In this document: in pieces, positions 44,655-56,932 of the stretch
How positions within the stretch are numbered: the stretch's first letter is position 1
Layout of the letters: the number at the start of each line of letters is the position of its first letter
Assembly (NCBI RefSeq): GCF_001577835.2
Contig: NC_029520.1
Location: 50,911,457-50,975,456, forward strand
From: Coturnix japonica
Taxonomy: Eukaryota > Chordata > Aves > Galliformes > Phasianidae
Length of the DNA: 64,000 nucleotides
Direction: 5' to 3'
Notes under the pieces: generated by a model
The model's database searches: none
What the model was told of the DNA's origin: nothing
The model's input: the letters and a program-made list of their open reading frames with translations, nothing else
Program-made: the position numbers and the translations under genes

Positions 44655-45487
44655 AACAGCCTGCTGATGCGTGTGCTGTAGCACGGGGAGAGGCAGCCGG
44701 GCTGCTTTTTCTGCAACCTGTCAGCCTTGCTTGCCAACATGAACAGGCTGTGGGAGTACTGGGGGTTACCAGGATGTAATCAAGCCCTTGTGCTTTAATT
44801 ATAATGGGGGAAGCAAGGAGGGAGCACATGGGGGGGTGTTGCAGCCCCGACTGTGCAGCAGATTGTGATGTGTTTCACACGCAATGTGAGCAGAGTGGTG
44901 AGCAACTCGGGTGAGAAAAGTAGCAAAATAGGTCAAAAAATAGAAAAACAGGTCGAGCAGATGCTCCAGGTCTTGGACCTGCATGGATATCTGGGATGGA
45001 AAGGGCGTTTTTGGAGATAAAGTCAAATCCAGCATATTCCTACTCTCCCCAAAAAAAGGTGAAAATGTCCCAGATTTCTGGTTCAGACAAATCCTCAGCC
45101 CCTAAAGCTACTGTCCCATCCACCCTCACTGCAAGAGCTGCTCATATGGATTCATCCAACCCCTGTAAGCCTGTGTCTGCACGCAGCCAGGCCGGAGGCA
45201 CGTCATTAACTCCTCACAGGAAAACTAACGAAGCCCAGCATCAATTAGTTGCAGTCCTCCTCCCAAGAAAAGTACACAGGAAAAAATAACTGTTGGAAGC
45301 CCTTGGATACAGAGATATTTAATGAGAGCAGCTAACTAGGGAGACGTGTAGCTAGAAACAGCTCTGTTTACATCAGCCTTTCTCATTATGTTTCCCTCAT
45401 TTTGACTTTTCCCATTATTCTGGGAGACCTGATGCAGAGCTCCTTTTGGTCATGCCACTTTCTTTCATTTCTGCCCTTCAGAGCAAG

Positions 45488-45624
45488 CATAGAATTACAG
45501 AAACATTCAGGTTGGAAAAGACCTCCAAGATCCCCCATCCCACCCCACCATGCCCACTGCCCACATCCCCCATGCCACATCTCCGTGGCTCTGTAACACC
45601 TTCATAGATGGCGATGTCCACACT
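45488..45624 (-). mobile_element. CR1 LINE 3' fragment
   Basis: CATAGAATTACAGAAACATT, CAGGTTGGAAAAGACCTCCA, GCCCACTGCCCACATCCCCC. Reverse orientation. Confidence 0.95.
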
Positions 45625-45839
45625 AACTGGATGCACCCAAAGGCTCAAACCAACCCATTTGTTTTTAATGCCATGCAAAACACACAGGGCAAACTCCTCT
45701 CCCACCCCAGCATCTAACGCTGTGCTGTATTTCCTCCTCCTGCCAGACAACGCTGTGCACTTTCTGACCCGGGCTGTTGGCAGAAAGCCACACCACCCTC
45801 TGCCTTGTAGCATTTATTATTATTTTTATTTTAAATGAA

Positions 45840-46080
45840 CATATTGCATGTGAGAGCCTATAAATATCCAGGCGATTTACCGCAGATTTACCGCTCTCCC
45901 TTTTTCTGATCTCAGCACCAGAGCTTCAAGTTCAGCCCCCAGCCAAATTAATACACCGGGGTAGCTTTGCATGTCAATTAGAGCGAGAGGGTTATTCTCT
46001 GGCCTGACCTCTGATAGCAAGTGCTAATGCACTACAGAAAAACACAGTGATTTATCATCCAAACTCCAGCAAGGAGCACT
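45840..46080. promoter_or_regulatory. Conserved-looking non-coding block
   Basis: CATATTGCATGTGAGAGCCT, GGCGATTTACCGCAGATTTA, CCAAATTAATACACCGGGGT and GCATGTCAATTAGAGCGAGA. A mix of homeodomain cores and CpG words in unique sequence. A duplicated GATTTACCGC/AGATTTACCGC occurs at 45874-45894. Confidence 0.4.
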
Positions 46081-46290
46081 TTTTCCTATGAGAAGGGTTG
46101 GTAATAACTTACATGATGCTATCCGTCATTTCTTGGCCTTCCTCACAGGGGCATTTGCAGAGTAAAGTCCAAGTGCTGCAGGACCAGCAGTAATCAGCCT
46201 CAGATGATGACTGAACTCAGCCTGTTATTATTCATTTTATGGTCGTAGTTTCATGCTCCGGTCATGGAGCAAGACCCAGCCATGGAGAAT

Positions 46291-46350
46291 CAAAGAATCA
46301 TAGAATGGCTTAGATAGGAAGGGACATTAAGATTGTCAATTTCCAACTCA
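46291..46350 (-). mobile_element. CR1 LINE tail fragment
   Basis: CAAAGAATCATAGAATGGCT then TAGATAGGAAGGGACATTAA. Reverse orientation; faces away from the forward tail ending at 46617. Confidence 0.9.
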
Positions 46351-46532
46351 ACTGCTGGAGAGAGAATTGGTCAAGGAAAAAAATGTGAACTGGCGAGCAG
46401 ATATGGCTGGAAGCATTCAAAACACAGCTTCTAAGCAATCTCACTGCCGTGGGTGCACATGAGAAATCAAAAGGCAAGTACAGCATGGCACAGAGAAGAG
46501 ATGCTGCCATCAGCAAGTGATGTGGTTTGAGT

Positions 46533-46617
46533 GCCATGGTTTAGAAGACATGGTGGTTATGGGTTGATGATGTTAGTGGTCTTTTCCAACCTTAATGATT
46601 CTATGATACTATGATCA
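46533..46617 (+). mobile_element. CR1 LINE tail fragment
   Basis: CCATGGTTTAGAAGACATGG, TTAGTGGTCTTTTCCAACCT and AATGATTCTATGATACTATG. Forward orientation. Confidence 0.92.
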
Positions 46618-48356
46618 GACTCCCCTGAGCTAGAAAACCTCTCCCATTTGGGGCTTGGTCATGCCTTTACATGCCGACATCCACCTTGCTGGAGAGCATG
46701 GCTGGGCTTATGGAAGGGCAGGACAAGCAGGATGGGCTCACGTCCTGTATTTCCCAATCCCTGCTGTACAGCACATCCCCATAGTGAAGCACTCAGCAGA
46801 GATGTTCCTCCTGAAGCAGCGGTAGAAGACTCACAAGCAGGAAGGGCTCCATGTCCATGCATTGCTTTGTTTTCAGGAGCACAGCACCATCCCAGGTGCC
46901 CTCCAGAGTGGCTCAGAGCCTCATTTGCCTTTTTTACCCCAATTGCATATTCATCTGCTTACCCTGTGAATCCCCAGAGCCTCGTTTGTCCAATTAGTGT
47001 TCACTGAGTCTCTCAATACTGGCCAATAATAGGCTCTTCCATGTGCTATTGCATTACCCGAAGGAGAATTACTTGGTGGCTGAGAGCTGAGCATCTCAGT
47101 GCCACGAGGGATGGAGAGGCAGCTCCTGCCCTTTCACTGCCCTGACACCAGCCCTTGCGGGGACACAGGGTTATTTAAGGAGATCCCTGCATGTTTAGAG
47201 GGAAAAAATAGATGCAAAATAAAAGCTGTATCCAGATAGAGGAACAAGGAGAGCGTATCACTAAAGAAATCACCCATGGTGGGATGTAGCAGAATCACAA
47301 AGCTCAGGTTTTCTTCCCTTTAGGCTGACATTCAGGCTTGGCTTATATATATTCCTTGACAGAGGTTTGTGAGCAATTTGACCTGTGCTAATTCTTCACT
47401 CCAGCTGGGAGTGTGAGGCACGCCAGAAATCAATCTGCTCGCTCAATTCCTTGTCCAGCTCTCTGCAGTTCCTCAGGAAGAAGCAAACATGTCCTTCCCT
47501 GATTTATCATACAACTGCAGTAGGTGCATTTTATAGTTTAGGGCATATCCTTTCACGACTCTCATTATTTTAGGCTGGTTTTAAAGCAAAAAAAATAAGC
47601 ACCATAAAAGTGTCCTTCTCTAGTGGAGTCAATTAGTCCTTCAGTTTAAGCCTCCCTCGTGAGTTGGAAAGAAGGAACTTTAGTTTGTCAGAGTATGACA
47701 CCAAGATGAGAATGTAAGTGCCTACAAAAGGTGTCTAAAAACCTAAAACAGGGAGTTTTGTTTAAAGTAGAGATTGATCCAACCATAAACTCCAACATCT
47801 CTCCATCCACATGGGTCCTCTACATGCATGCACATCCTTGGGAGTACAGTACACTCTGCTGCCTAACCTCAACTTGGGTGAATCTGGGCTTCCTCTTGTG
47901 GAGGTTCTCATTAAAAGAGGTTTTTATTTAATCATCATGGGGGATAGCAATATCTGGATACGATCCCCATCACTTTTTTCCCTCCCCCAGGCAGGGGATC
48001 AGCCCTGAGTGCCGATCCTGAGGATCACTGCTGTGTAACAAGTGATGCAGCCAAGGAGAGCGAGGACTGGGAACAAACCCATCCTCTGGCTTTTAAAACC
48101 TTATTTCCAATTGGTACAGACAGGGAAGAAACAGCTCTAAACTTAACAAGACATCTCAAATTAACAAACATGAGCCGAGACAGACTGAGGGATTAAACAA
48201 AATAAGACAAAGGCTGCCAGTGCTTGTTAACCTGCTCAGGGCAGGGTAAATGTTTGCACACCAGGTCTATTCTACTCTTCCAGCAAACACCCCTCTGTCA
48301 GTTCACGAACCAGGAGATTTCATTGCCCAGATGTGCTCAGAGTTCTGCCTTCACCA
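46618..48356. other. Intergenic, no gene recognised
   Basis: No repeat family or gene supported. The part around 47340-47600 is unique and AT-rich (CTTATATATATTCCTTGACA, TTTATAGTTTAGGGCATATC) and could be a weak conserved element. Confidence 0.4.
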
Positions 48357-48495
48357 TGAGTTGGAAGGGACCATTAAAGGCCATCTGGTCCCACTCCCCC
48401 ACAGCAAACTGAGACACCCGCAGACCCATCAGGTGCTCAGAGCCCATCCAGCCTCACCTTGGTTGTTTCCAGGGATGGGGCATCCACCAAATGGG
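48357..48495 (-). mobile_element. CR1 LINE 3' fragment
   Basis: GAGTTGGAAGGGACCATTAA, AGGCCATCTGGTCCCACTCC and CAGGGATGGGGCATCCACCA. Reverse orientation, no 8-bp tail. Confidence 0.93.
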
Positions 48496-50437
48496 CTCAA
48501 TCTCACTCCTCCAGAGGCAAAAGGAGGAGCAACCAGCATCCATGTGTCTAAAAGCTTATAAAAGAACTGGCTGTTTTAATTCAGGATCATGCTGTGTTAG
48601 CTGGGAGGAACAGCAGGACAACAGCAACCCCCCACCCCCAGGCAGCAGGAGATACCCCACTGCTGCTTTAGGAGGCAGAAAGGAGCTGTTCTGCTCTATT
48701 TCTGCTGTGTCATAGCAGGGAAAAGAGACCATAAAAAATTCCTGTACAACCTAATGGGGCATGCATGCAACCACTCCCAAATACTCTTCCTTCAGCAAAA
48801 AGCAAGACATCTGCCTTTGAACTGCAAACTCAGCATCAAACAGCAATTATTCCTCATGAGCCCAAATAGGCTCTGAGTGAGTCACGACTCCGTTGTGGAG
48901 CCCTTTTTGCTCTATCTTACAAATATTTGCTCTTGAGAAAAAAATATGTTCCGTTTGTCACACCAGCAAACTGCATCCTTTGTGAAAGGAGTCCCATTGT
49001 GCACGGGGAAACATCTGCTAAATGCAGAGACACAAAAGATCTCGACAAGGAAAAGCACACATATGGAGCCGGGTCCAGGCAACACAAGTTGTGTCCCGAC
49101 CCACAGATCCCAAGAGCCTCCAGTCTCCCTCCAGGCTGCTCCCAGCTAAAGCTGTTAATTAAGTGGGTTAAATGCTGTCATCATTAGTGTCAGCCTCAGT
49201 TCTGGCAGTGGAGGAGGAGATGCTGAGTCTGCCTGTGTTGGATCTAATTGTTGGTTGGTGTCATGAGCCCATAATAAATTGTAGACACAGATACTGAGAT
49301 GTCTTGCACTGTTTGTAGGCTGTGTGCACCAAAATGCTTGGGAAGGTACCAGCTCCATGATCCTGATGCTTTCAGGGTGCCAGCATGTACCCCACTAATG
49401 AAAGCTACTTGAAGGACCAAGTAAACAATGCTGTCCTTGGGATGGGAGCAACAGGAGTCCAACAGGAAAAGCTTTTCAGGCAGCCAAGCATAGAATTCAA
49501 CATAATGCCACAGAGGCTTACAGCCAATAATTGCTTTGTTCGCCAAGCAATTTCAGTGTGGACCAAAGCGAGTAGGTTCCCATTCCTAAAAGCTCCTTAT
49601 TAATCAGCTCTCCATTAGGGCAGCTCTCTCCATCAGACAGCTCAAGCAGACAGCAGCGGTGCTGGTTGGGATGGACGGCTCACCGGTGGGAAGCGGGATT
49701 GCGTTTGCAGGATATTCCCTGTGGGACCCATTTGTATTTACATCCCAGTGCAGACAGGAAGAAGGCCAGTTCCTGGAGCAAAGGATTTTCCATTCCAAGA
49801 TAGACAGAGCCTGGGGCTGCGTTTTTCCTGTTATGTGACCAAAGCTATAGGTGGGTTTCTTTGTTGTTTTTTTCCATCTCTCTCTGATGATTCAGGCTCA
49901 TCAGAGAGCAACACACCAATTCAATGGGGTTCTTCACCCTAACTTTGACATATGCAATGGGCATCCATTTGCTTGTGCACGTGCTTCAGACCAGGAGGAG
50001 ATCCACACTGCTCATAAAGGGCTCACTGGATGGAAGGGGCTGCACCAAAGAGCCTCAGGAGCTATTTGGAAATGGTACCAAATAGGAAACAGTCAGCTAA
50101 AATCCCAGCTCATATACACAAGCACAGAATTCCAGCTTGTATGCACAACCACACACCCATATCCCTCTTTTTTTTCCATATCATTTTTCTGTGCCATTAC
50201 TCGGGGCTTCATTCATGGTGCATAAGAAGCAACAAGTAGCTCTTTGAAAACCCATTCACTCTGCACCTTCATCCATATTTCAGACTGCTGCCCCAAATGA
50301 AAGCTTGGTATGAGCATGGAGGACTGCCAGTATGGTCCACTCACCCCGTCATCAGCTCTGAAGGTGACCAAAACAGATGGAACCGCTCCTGATCACCATG
50401 GGGTTGCAGGACATAAGCCAGGAGAGTCCAGGTCCAC
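48496..50437. other. Intergenic, no gene recognised
   Basis: About 1.9 kb without CR1. Frames below 125 codons, none with a domain. GGCTCATCAGAGAG/TCTCTGATGATT near 49876-49909 can form a loose hairpin. Confidence 0.4.
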
Positions 50438-50525
50438 CATCAGGTTCATGGTGGTGATGGGTTGCTGGTTGGATTAGATGACCATATTGATCTTTTCCAA
50501 CCTTACTGATTCTATGATTCTATGA
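50438..50525 (+). mobile_element. CR1 LINE tail fragment
   Basis: ATGGGTTGCTGGTTGGATTA, GATCTTTTCCAACCTTACTG, then two perfect ATTCTATG units. Forward orientation, intact 3' end. Confidence 0.95.
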
Positions 50526-51079
50526 ATTTCCCCAGGATCTGAGTGCTGCCTCTGTCAAGTCCCTTTCCAAGCCTCACCCCAGCAGGATCCAGGTTATGGG
50601 AACTGGAACAGCCCCATAGAGCATTGCCTCACCATAAGCGCATGGACACCTCATACACAGGGCTATGAACACCAAGATATTCTGTGTCCCAAAAGACACT
50701 GCTGCCGGGACAGCCAGCTCCATGGGACAGACAGACACCATGGGTGTGGACACACAAATCACCGACTTGCTGCCACTAATTACCCTTGATATTGATGCTG
50801 TTAAGAGATCATAACCCTGTAATTAGAAGCAAGAGGAGGAGATGGATGGGTGGCAAGGGAAAGACTAGAAAGCACAAGATGCATTGGATCAGCTGGGCAG
50901 GCTGGAAGAACATTTGCAGCAAGAGACCTCTATGAACATCTTTAACCTGGATCCTCTAATTGGGAGCTTGGAAGAAGCCTTTTCCATCTGTTCTCAAGGA
51001 GGGAGGCCCGGCATATCTAAGCTGGCCAGAGCCACATGAGAGGGATGATGGCCAACCCTGACATCAGATCCTCTGCAAG

Positions 51080-51270
51080 AATTAAGGACAGTGAGGCACT
51101 GGGCCAGGTTGTCTAGAGAGGTGGTGGGTGCCCCATCCCTGCAGACACCCGAGGTCAGGCTGGATGGAGCTCTGAGCACTGATGAAGCTGTGGGTGTCCC
51201 TGCTCATTGCAGAGGAATGGGTCCAGAGGGTCTTTAAGTGACCCTTCCAGCTCAGAAGATTCTGTGATTT
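51080..51270 (+). mobile_element. CR1 LINE 3' fragment
   Basis: GGACAGTGAGGCACTGGGCC, GAGGTGGTGGGTGCCCCATC and GAGGTCAGGCTGGATGGAGC, ending GATTCTGTGATTTCC. Forward orientation. Confidence 0.95.
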
Positions 51271-51469
51271 CCACCATCCTTCACTGCCAGCAGCTCCTGG
51301 ACAAAGGACAGGCATCATGGCACATCCCTGCCCACTCCATCTCCTGTGCTTGCTCAGCCCAGTAGCCCCAGGGGAGGATGGATTTCCATCACCGCTTTCA
51401 ACTCTTGCTGCTGATTATTGGTTAATGTCGTATCAGCCATCAAAGTTCCCATGAAACCAGTGAATAGGA

Positions 51470-51835
51470 CACAAATTGCAAATTAGTCTTTAATTAGAAG
51501 CTGGCACCTGCTTTCTGACCAAGAAATACAATGAAGATGTCTATATGTTGCTATGGCAGTCCAGCAACATAGATTTCTCTTTCAGGACCCTTTGAAGACA
51601 AATTTACTCAGCACTATAAACTTGTATGCCAAAGTGATTAACACTTTAATGCTAATATCAAGCCGGACCAGTTACACACATTTTATTCATTAGAAGGCAT
51701 CATTTTTCAACTGTGTCTTATCAGTATGTAAATGAGATTTTGACTCGGTCGTTGTCTGCTCCCAAAAGCACTGCCAAAATGAATTCAATTAATGCGATTT
51801 ACATCCCAATGTGACACGCGAGGCTCTGCAGGCCT
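51470..51835. promoter_or_regulatory. Conserved-looking non-coding block, about 365 bp
   Basis: Unique AT-rich sequence: AATTGCAAATTAGTCTTTAA, TTAATGCTAATATCAAGCCG, CAGTATGTAAATGAGATTTT, ACTCGGTCGTTGTCTGC and CAATTAATGCGATTTACATC. TATGTAAAT is an octamer-like POU site. Looks like a vertebrate enhancer by composition. Confidence 0.5.
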
Positions 51836-52149
51836 TGATAAGGCAGCCCAGATGGGAGCCGGGCCCTCAGCCCTGCCACACCATCATTTCCATCTCAGCA
51901 GCTTCACTCCATGGACTTGAGGGTGTAAGGGAGGAAGAAAGAGGCTCAGCTTGGCCAGCTTGAGCCCAAAACTGATGTCCACCTTCATGTTCCTATCAGA
52001 ATCATAGAACTGAATGAGTTGGAAGGCAACTCTGGAGATCATCCTGCCTATCAGCATCGTAATCATGAACAGCTGATGCCTCCTAATATATCAATAATCA
52101 CAAATAACTGGTTATGAAGCCTCCAGTTCTGAAAATTCATGGGCAGAGG

Positions 52150-52602
52150 GTCCAAAGATGAGCCATGAAGGTGATCAAAAGGAAGGAAAATCCATCCAGT
52201 GAAGACAGGCTGAAGGAGTGAGGTCGTTTCACTCCGGAGGCTCCTCGTCCCAGTGTCCCAGTGCTTACAGGGCAGCTACAAAGGGGATGGGGGCTCTCTC
52301 TTCATGAGCTGCTCTATGAAAAAAACACAGAGCAATGGGTACAAGGTGGCTACAAGCTGCCCTAGGAGGAGTTCCATCTTGATATAAGACAATTTTTTCT
52401 GACGTAAGACTTTATTTTATTCAACCATTACAACAGTCTCCCCAAGGACATGGTAGGATCGCCATCACTGGAGGCTTTCAAGATGCGATTGGACAGGATG
52501 AAGGATAAGCTCATCCAAAGCTCCCTTTTCTCCAAGAAAGTTGGACCTGACACAGTTCTGAGGTCATTCCCAGCCTGGGCTGTTCCATGGTTCTATGATT
52601 TC
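52150..52602 (+). mobile_element. Old CR1 LINE 3' copy, about 450 bp
   Basis: CCAAAGATGAGCCATGAAGG and TGATCAAAAGGAAGG at the 5' side, GGCTACAAGCTGCCCTAGGA in the middle, GGAGGCTTTCAAGATGCGAT and GGGCTGTTCCATGGTTCTAT at the 3' end. More diverged than most copies here and of a different, older subfamily. Forward orientation. Confidence 0.85.
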
Positions 52603-53739
52603 CAACTACATCCCACCCCTCAACCACCACCCTGCTGCCAAAGATGCTAAAACCAGCACAGGATCACACCGGGGTAACTGAGGACAAGCTCAACCTTTCT
52701 CCCCAGCTCCTGAAGAGGTGGAATGCAGCTGGACAAGCAGTTGTCACAGCAAGGTCCTGGCTTTCCTTGCTTGCCTATGGCACAGCAGACAGTTGGCTCC
52801 AGCAGGGATGATGGCAAACAATGCTGCTCCACCAGCATCCACCCCAAGACCGCTAAGCAGGGTTCAGTGACTCTCCTAATGCAAAATGCAGCAATTTGCC
52901 CAAAAGAGCTACTGATGTGTTCAAGAACACACACCCCTGGGAGAAAGGCAGAGCCATTTCATGAAGTGGCTGAACTTAATCTACAAATTAAATCGTATTC
53001 TGTGCCTCTGCCCTTGCTGGGAAACTGCCCAGACGCCATGTGGCAGCAGCCCCTCCACTCAGCAGGGGCATGGGGCTGACCTGCACCACACTATGAATTT
53101 CCTTGTGAGGGAACAAGCCCTTGCTAATATCTCTGAAGCAGGCAGTATTTATAGCTTTGTTTGTTCAATGCTGCTCGTGGCCAGGTAAATCACTGGCATC
53201 TCCCACGACCTTCGGAATAAATACAAGGGAAAGGTCTGTGTGCCAGCAGAGCCTGATTTACACCGGGCAGTGGCAATGTGTGAGGAGCATCTCACACACC
53301 AGCAGTGCCTGCAGAGGCACCATGTGCTGCTTTCCCAAGTGTTGACCCACATCTGGGGGCAAACCAAGGGCACAGAGTGGCCCCAAAGCATTCCCCTACC
53401 CCATCCACACCTTGCCCACCCCATCTGTAGATGCTTGTGTCTGCCCCTCTCCGCTTTGTGTTCTGAGGAATGGAAAAGCTTTTCCATGTCCAGCTGCCAG
53501 CGAGCTGTTTGTTATCATACCCGTGAGCTGCCTTCACATTTTTCCACAAAGAGAAACTTTCCACGATAATTATTGGTCATAACAGTTTGATTGTGGGGAG
53601 AAGCAAAGAGGAAAACGTGTTTCTGCAGAACAGAAGTGCAGGAGGGGCTGGAGAAGCCCCTGGGACCCCAAACCCAACATCAATTCGTGCTAAAAAGTCT
53701 CCTGGGTAGGGTCCAGAGAACAGGCAATAGGCAAACTCA
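52603..53739. other. Intergenic, no gene recognised
   Basis: No repeat family or gene supported. Overlapping frames of 90-118 codons on both strands at 52723-53569 are taken as chance. Confidence 0.45.
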
Positions 53740-54010
53740 CATTATTGCTGCGCCTTAATGAAGCTGCAGAATTACCTGCTTATTCATGTGAATTCTCTGT
53801 GACCAGCTTAAGTGCATTATCCAGTGTGGGGATGTGGAAATAAACAAACTGGGTGCCTGGGGGAGATTAGCAGAGGGAGCTCAGGACCCTGTATCAGTGC
53901 GAGCAGCTGAGGTGCTTCCAAATATCCCGATTAACTGCAGGATTGACCCGGTATTAAGACAATACAATAGGCCCTTATTGTCTGAGCACAGACAATAATA
54001 GTCTTGTGCT
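53740..54010. promoter_or_regulatory. Conserved-looking non-coding block
   Basis: CATTATTGCTGCGCCTTAAT, GAATTACCTGCTTATTCATG, ATATCCCGATTAACTGCAGG and TATTGTCTGAGCACAGACAA (an inverted repeat TTGTCTG/CAGACAA). Unique, no CR1. Confidence 0.4.
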
Positions 54011-55653
54011 TGGCTGGGGACAGCCCTGGGGTGGAGGAAAGCCAGTGTTGGGAGGGAGGGACCAGCTGATGGCCAGGAGATGCCAAAGGATGCCTATGTA
54101 CCACCTTCTCCTTGTAAGCTACCCAGTGGCACCAGCAAAGTGCATGAACACACAGACTTCAACTTCATTTATGCTGTCTCTAAGCCCCCACTTGCCACAG
54201 CACACAAGACCACAAACAGGCTCCAAGTGTTTGTTTCAGAGAAATTTGGGTACTCAGAGCCTATGACCCACAAGCAAGTAACCTCCTGAGCATGGTTTGG
54301 GAAGAAACCTGCAGGGATCTGGGCAGCCCCGTGGCAGTGAGACCAAAGACCCAACTGGACAGACCTAATCCAAGATACAACACTGGCCATCAAGGCCATG
54401 CCAGCCTTGGAGCAAACAGGCACACAGCTCTCCTTGTCCTGTGATAAGTGTGCAAGATGGATATGTGCACCATCCAGGATCCACCTATCACTGAAGCAAT
54501 GAGCTGAACAGAGGGATCTGCATGAGGGCACCCTGGGGTTTCCTCCTCTGGTTGTTGGTGACCCCAAGCCCAAAGAGATGAGCAAGAGGGAAGGGATTTC
54601 CAGAGACAAGAGCCATTCAACTGAGCAGAGGGGGCTGTGAATGACATTAAGAGCCCCATAAATCTCATTAAACTTGACATCTTCTATCAAAAAGAAAAAG
54701 AAAACAACTACATATATATATATGGAGATGTAGGTATGCTCAGCTTGAAGCCAGAGTTTGAAGGGCAGGGAGAAATAGGGCAAAGGATGCTCAGCACAGC
54801 ACAAGGGGCAATGCCATCATACAGTGTTTGCTCCCCATTCAGACCCATCCTACCACCAACATTTTAGGGCAGATGGTGTTGGTCTGAAAGCAGAACTGGG
54901 GCACTCCCATAGAACATGGTGTGGATGGGCTCATACAAATCAGACAAGCAACCTCAGCCCCTGTGTACAAAGCAATTCTAGTCGTTCAGCTTCAGGGAAG
55001 AGGGGCACCATTGGAAACGTGATTTTTCCATGTGTTATTTTCCTATGTGACAAAGCTGTTGCAGGAACACAAATATGAACTTCCTTTTCTCTTATCAGCT
55101 GGGGGCAAAGAAGCCAGCAGGCCTCTCACCCCAGCTAACCCCTGCCCACAGCAAGAGCAATGCTGTGCGCTGTTCCCCATGCAGATAAATACATTAAAAG
55201 TCTCAGGTGCCAGGAAGCCAAGAGCAGCTTTGTGGCTCTCATAACCCAGAGCAGGATCAGGGCTGGGTTGTTCCAAGTCTTGGTGCCATGGTGGATGGAG
55301 TCTTTGAAGCATCAGCTCACACAGACCGGGGGGGACGATAGGGGAGGAGGGGACAAACAAACAATGAATTTCAGAATAACTGAAAACCTACCTTACTTTA
55401 GGTGAGCCCCATGTCTGTCCCAGAGCTGACTTCAGCACTCACACATCAGCAAAACAAGGAGACGATGACAGCAGTTCGTTTTTGCAGTTCCTTCTCCAAA
55501 TAGTCAGAACTTGCGTTAATTACAGGCAGCACCAAACTGGAGAGGGAAGTGCTTTTTCAACAAGGCCAGCCCTGCTGGCTAAGGAAACCCACTGCTGCAG
55601 AGCAATCTGCTATTTCAGGCTCATGGTGGTTTTATCGTAAGCAACATCTGAAG
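54011..55653. other. Intergenic, no gene recognised
   Basis: The 211-codon minus-strand frame at 54169-54804 crosses an (AT)n run (54711-54722) and has no domain; taken as chance. Nothing else supported. Confidence 0.45.
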
Positions 55654-55732
55654 GCAGATCCAACAGCAAACCCAATGGCAAATCCAATGGTAAATCCAAT
55701 GGTAGATCCAATGGCATATCCAACAGCAAATT
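55654..55732 (+). repeat. 12-bp minisatellite, six units
   Basis: Units of the type GCAAATCCAATG start at 55654, 55666, 55678, 55690, 55702 and 55714, with a partial seventh. Each differs from its neighbours at one to three positions. Because 12 is a multiple of three, one frame reads as Asn-Pro-Met repeats; this is a by-product. Confidence 0.95.
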
Positions 55733-56932
55733 GAGGCAGAGAGCTGAGGGCTGGGTCACCTCCAAGCCTGTTCCCATGGGCAGCTGCTGGCCCAGTCCCT
55801 TGACAGTGCTGGTTCCCTTGCCCACTGTGATGTCATCCAGCACATCACCACCAGCCTGTCCCCAGCATGGGGCTTATGAAGTGCTCTCCCATCCAAAACA
55901 CCTGCTGCAGTGAAGCTGTTCAGGCTTTTTTTTTTTTCCTTTTCTTTTTAGATTTCTCTGATTTCCTTCTCTGCTTTCCATTCAAAAATAAAAGAAACAG
56001 CAGCTTCTCTTCAGGAGCAGCAAACAAAAGAGCTGTAAAATCAGGCAGCTTCATCTGAAAAGCAGCTGTCTGTGCCATTCGGGATGTCGCAGTGCCCCTG
56101 CTTCCCTTTTGAAGCCTGTTTGTAAAACTCCATTATTCTTCACTCAAACACACAAAACAACTTCAGTCGGGCCTCTGCTGGAGGAATAATATCTTTGCCT
56201 TCATACCAGCACATTGCCATTAATGTTTTATTGCTCTTAAAGCACTTCACATCCTCCCTTTCCCCTTTGCCCAACTCAGAGATATGGGATACGCTTACAC
56301 CAAGCTGCCCTGCAGCCCTTCATGCTCCTCATCTGGGAGTCAACAGCAATTGGGGATGCTCAGCCCAGCTGAGGGGAAGGATTGAGGGGATTAAAGTCTG
56401 GAAGCTCCTAGAACAACAGCCTCCAGACTTTCAGCTCTGTCCAGCTGAGTCATTTGGTGAACCTTAATATGGGGAATGTGATACTCAAGGATGAGTGTGT
56501 CCTGGGATGGGTGAGTGCCATCTTCCCTTCTCTTCTTGTTATAAAGAAATTAGCAGCTTTGATCAGCACCCAGCAACAGTACTGATATAACAGCACCAGC
56601 CAGCCCCATCCTCCCTCTTCCCACCACTCCAGAGGATGCAGGGCAACTCCACCTTGTATGTATTCCCCATCTATGTTCTGAGCCTTTCCAAAGGTAAGGA
56701 AATCTTTTAATCTTCTACACTCTTCTATCATACCTCCGCATCTCCTACTGCAGCCCATGATCAGCACTGTTGTAGTTATGCAACCTGTGAACAGTGGCAC
56801 ATGAGGACAACAGTGGTGTCACCAACCTGCTGTGGTCAGGAGGCTTTGGTGAGAGGGATGGCATTGTCCTGTCCAAGCACAAGATGATGGTGCTTCTTGA
56901 AGCCTGTTTCTATCTGGAGGAGAGCTTCATTT
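55733..56932. other. Intergenic, no gene recognised
   Basis: T-run at 55927-55938. No CR1 and no gene supported. Confidence 0.45.

Noticed and set aside
54169-54804. 211-codon minus-strand frame with hydrophobic start
   Set aside because: Crosses an AT microsatellite, no domain or promoter; consistent with chance.
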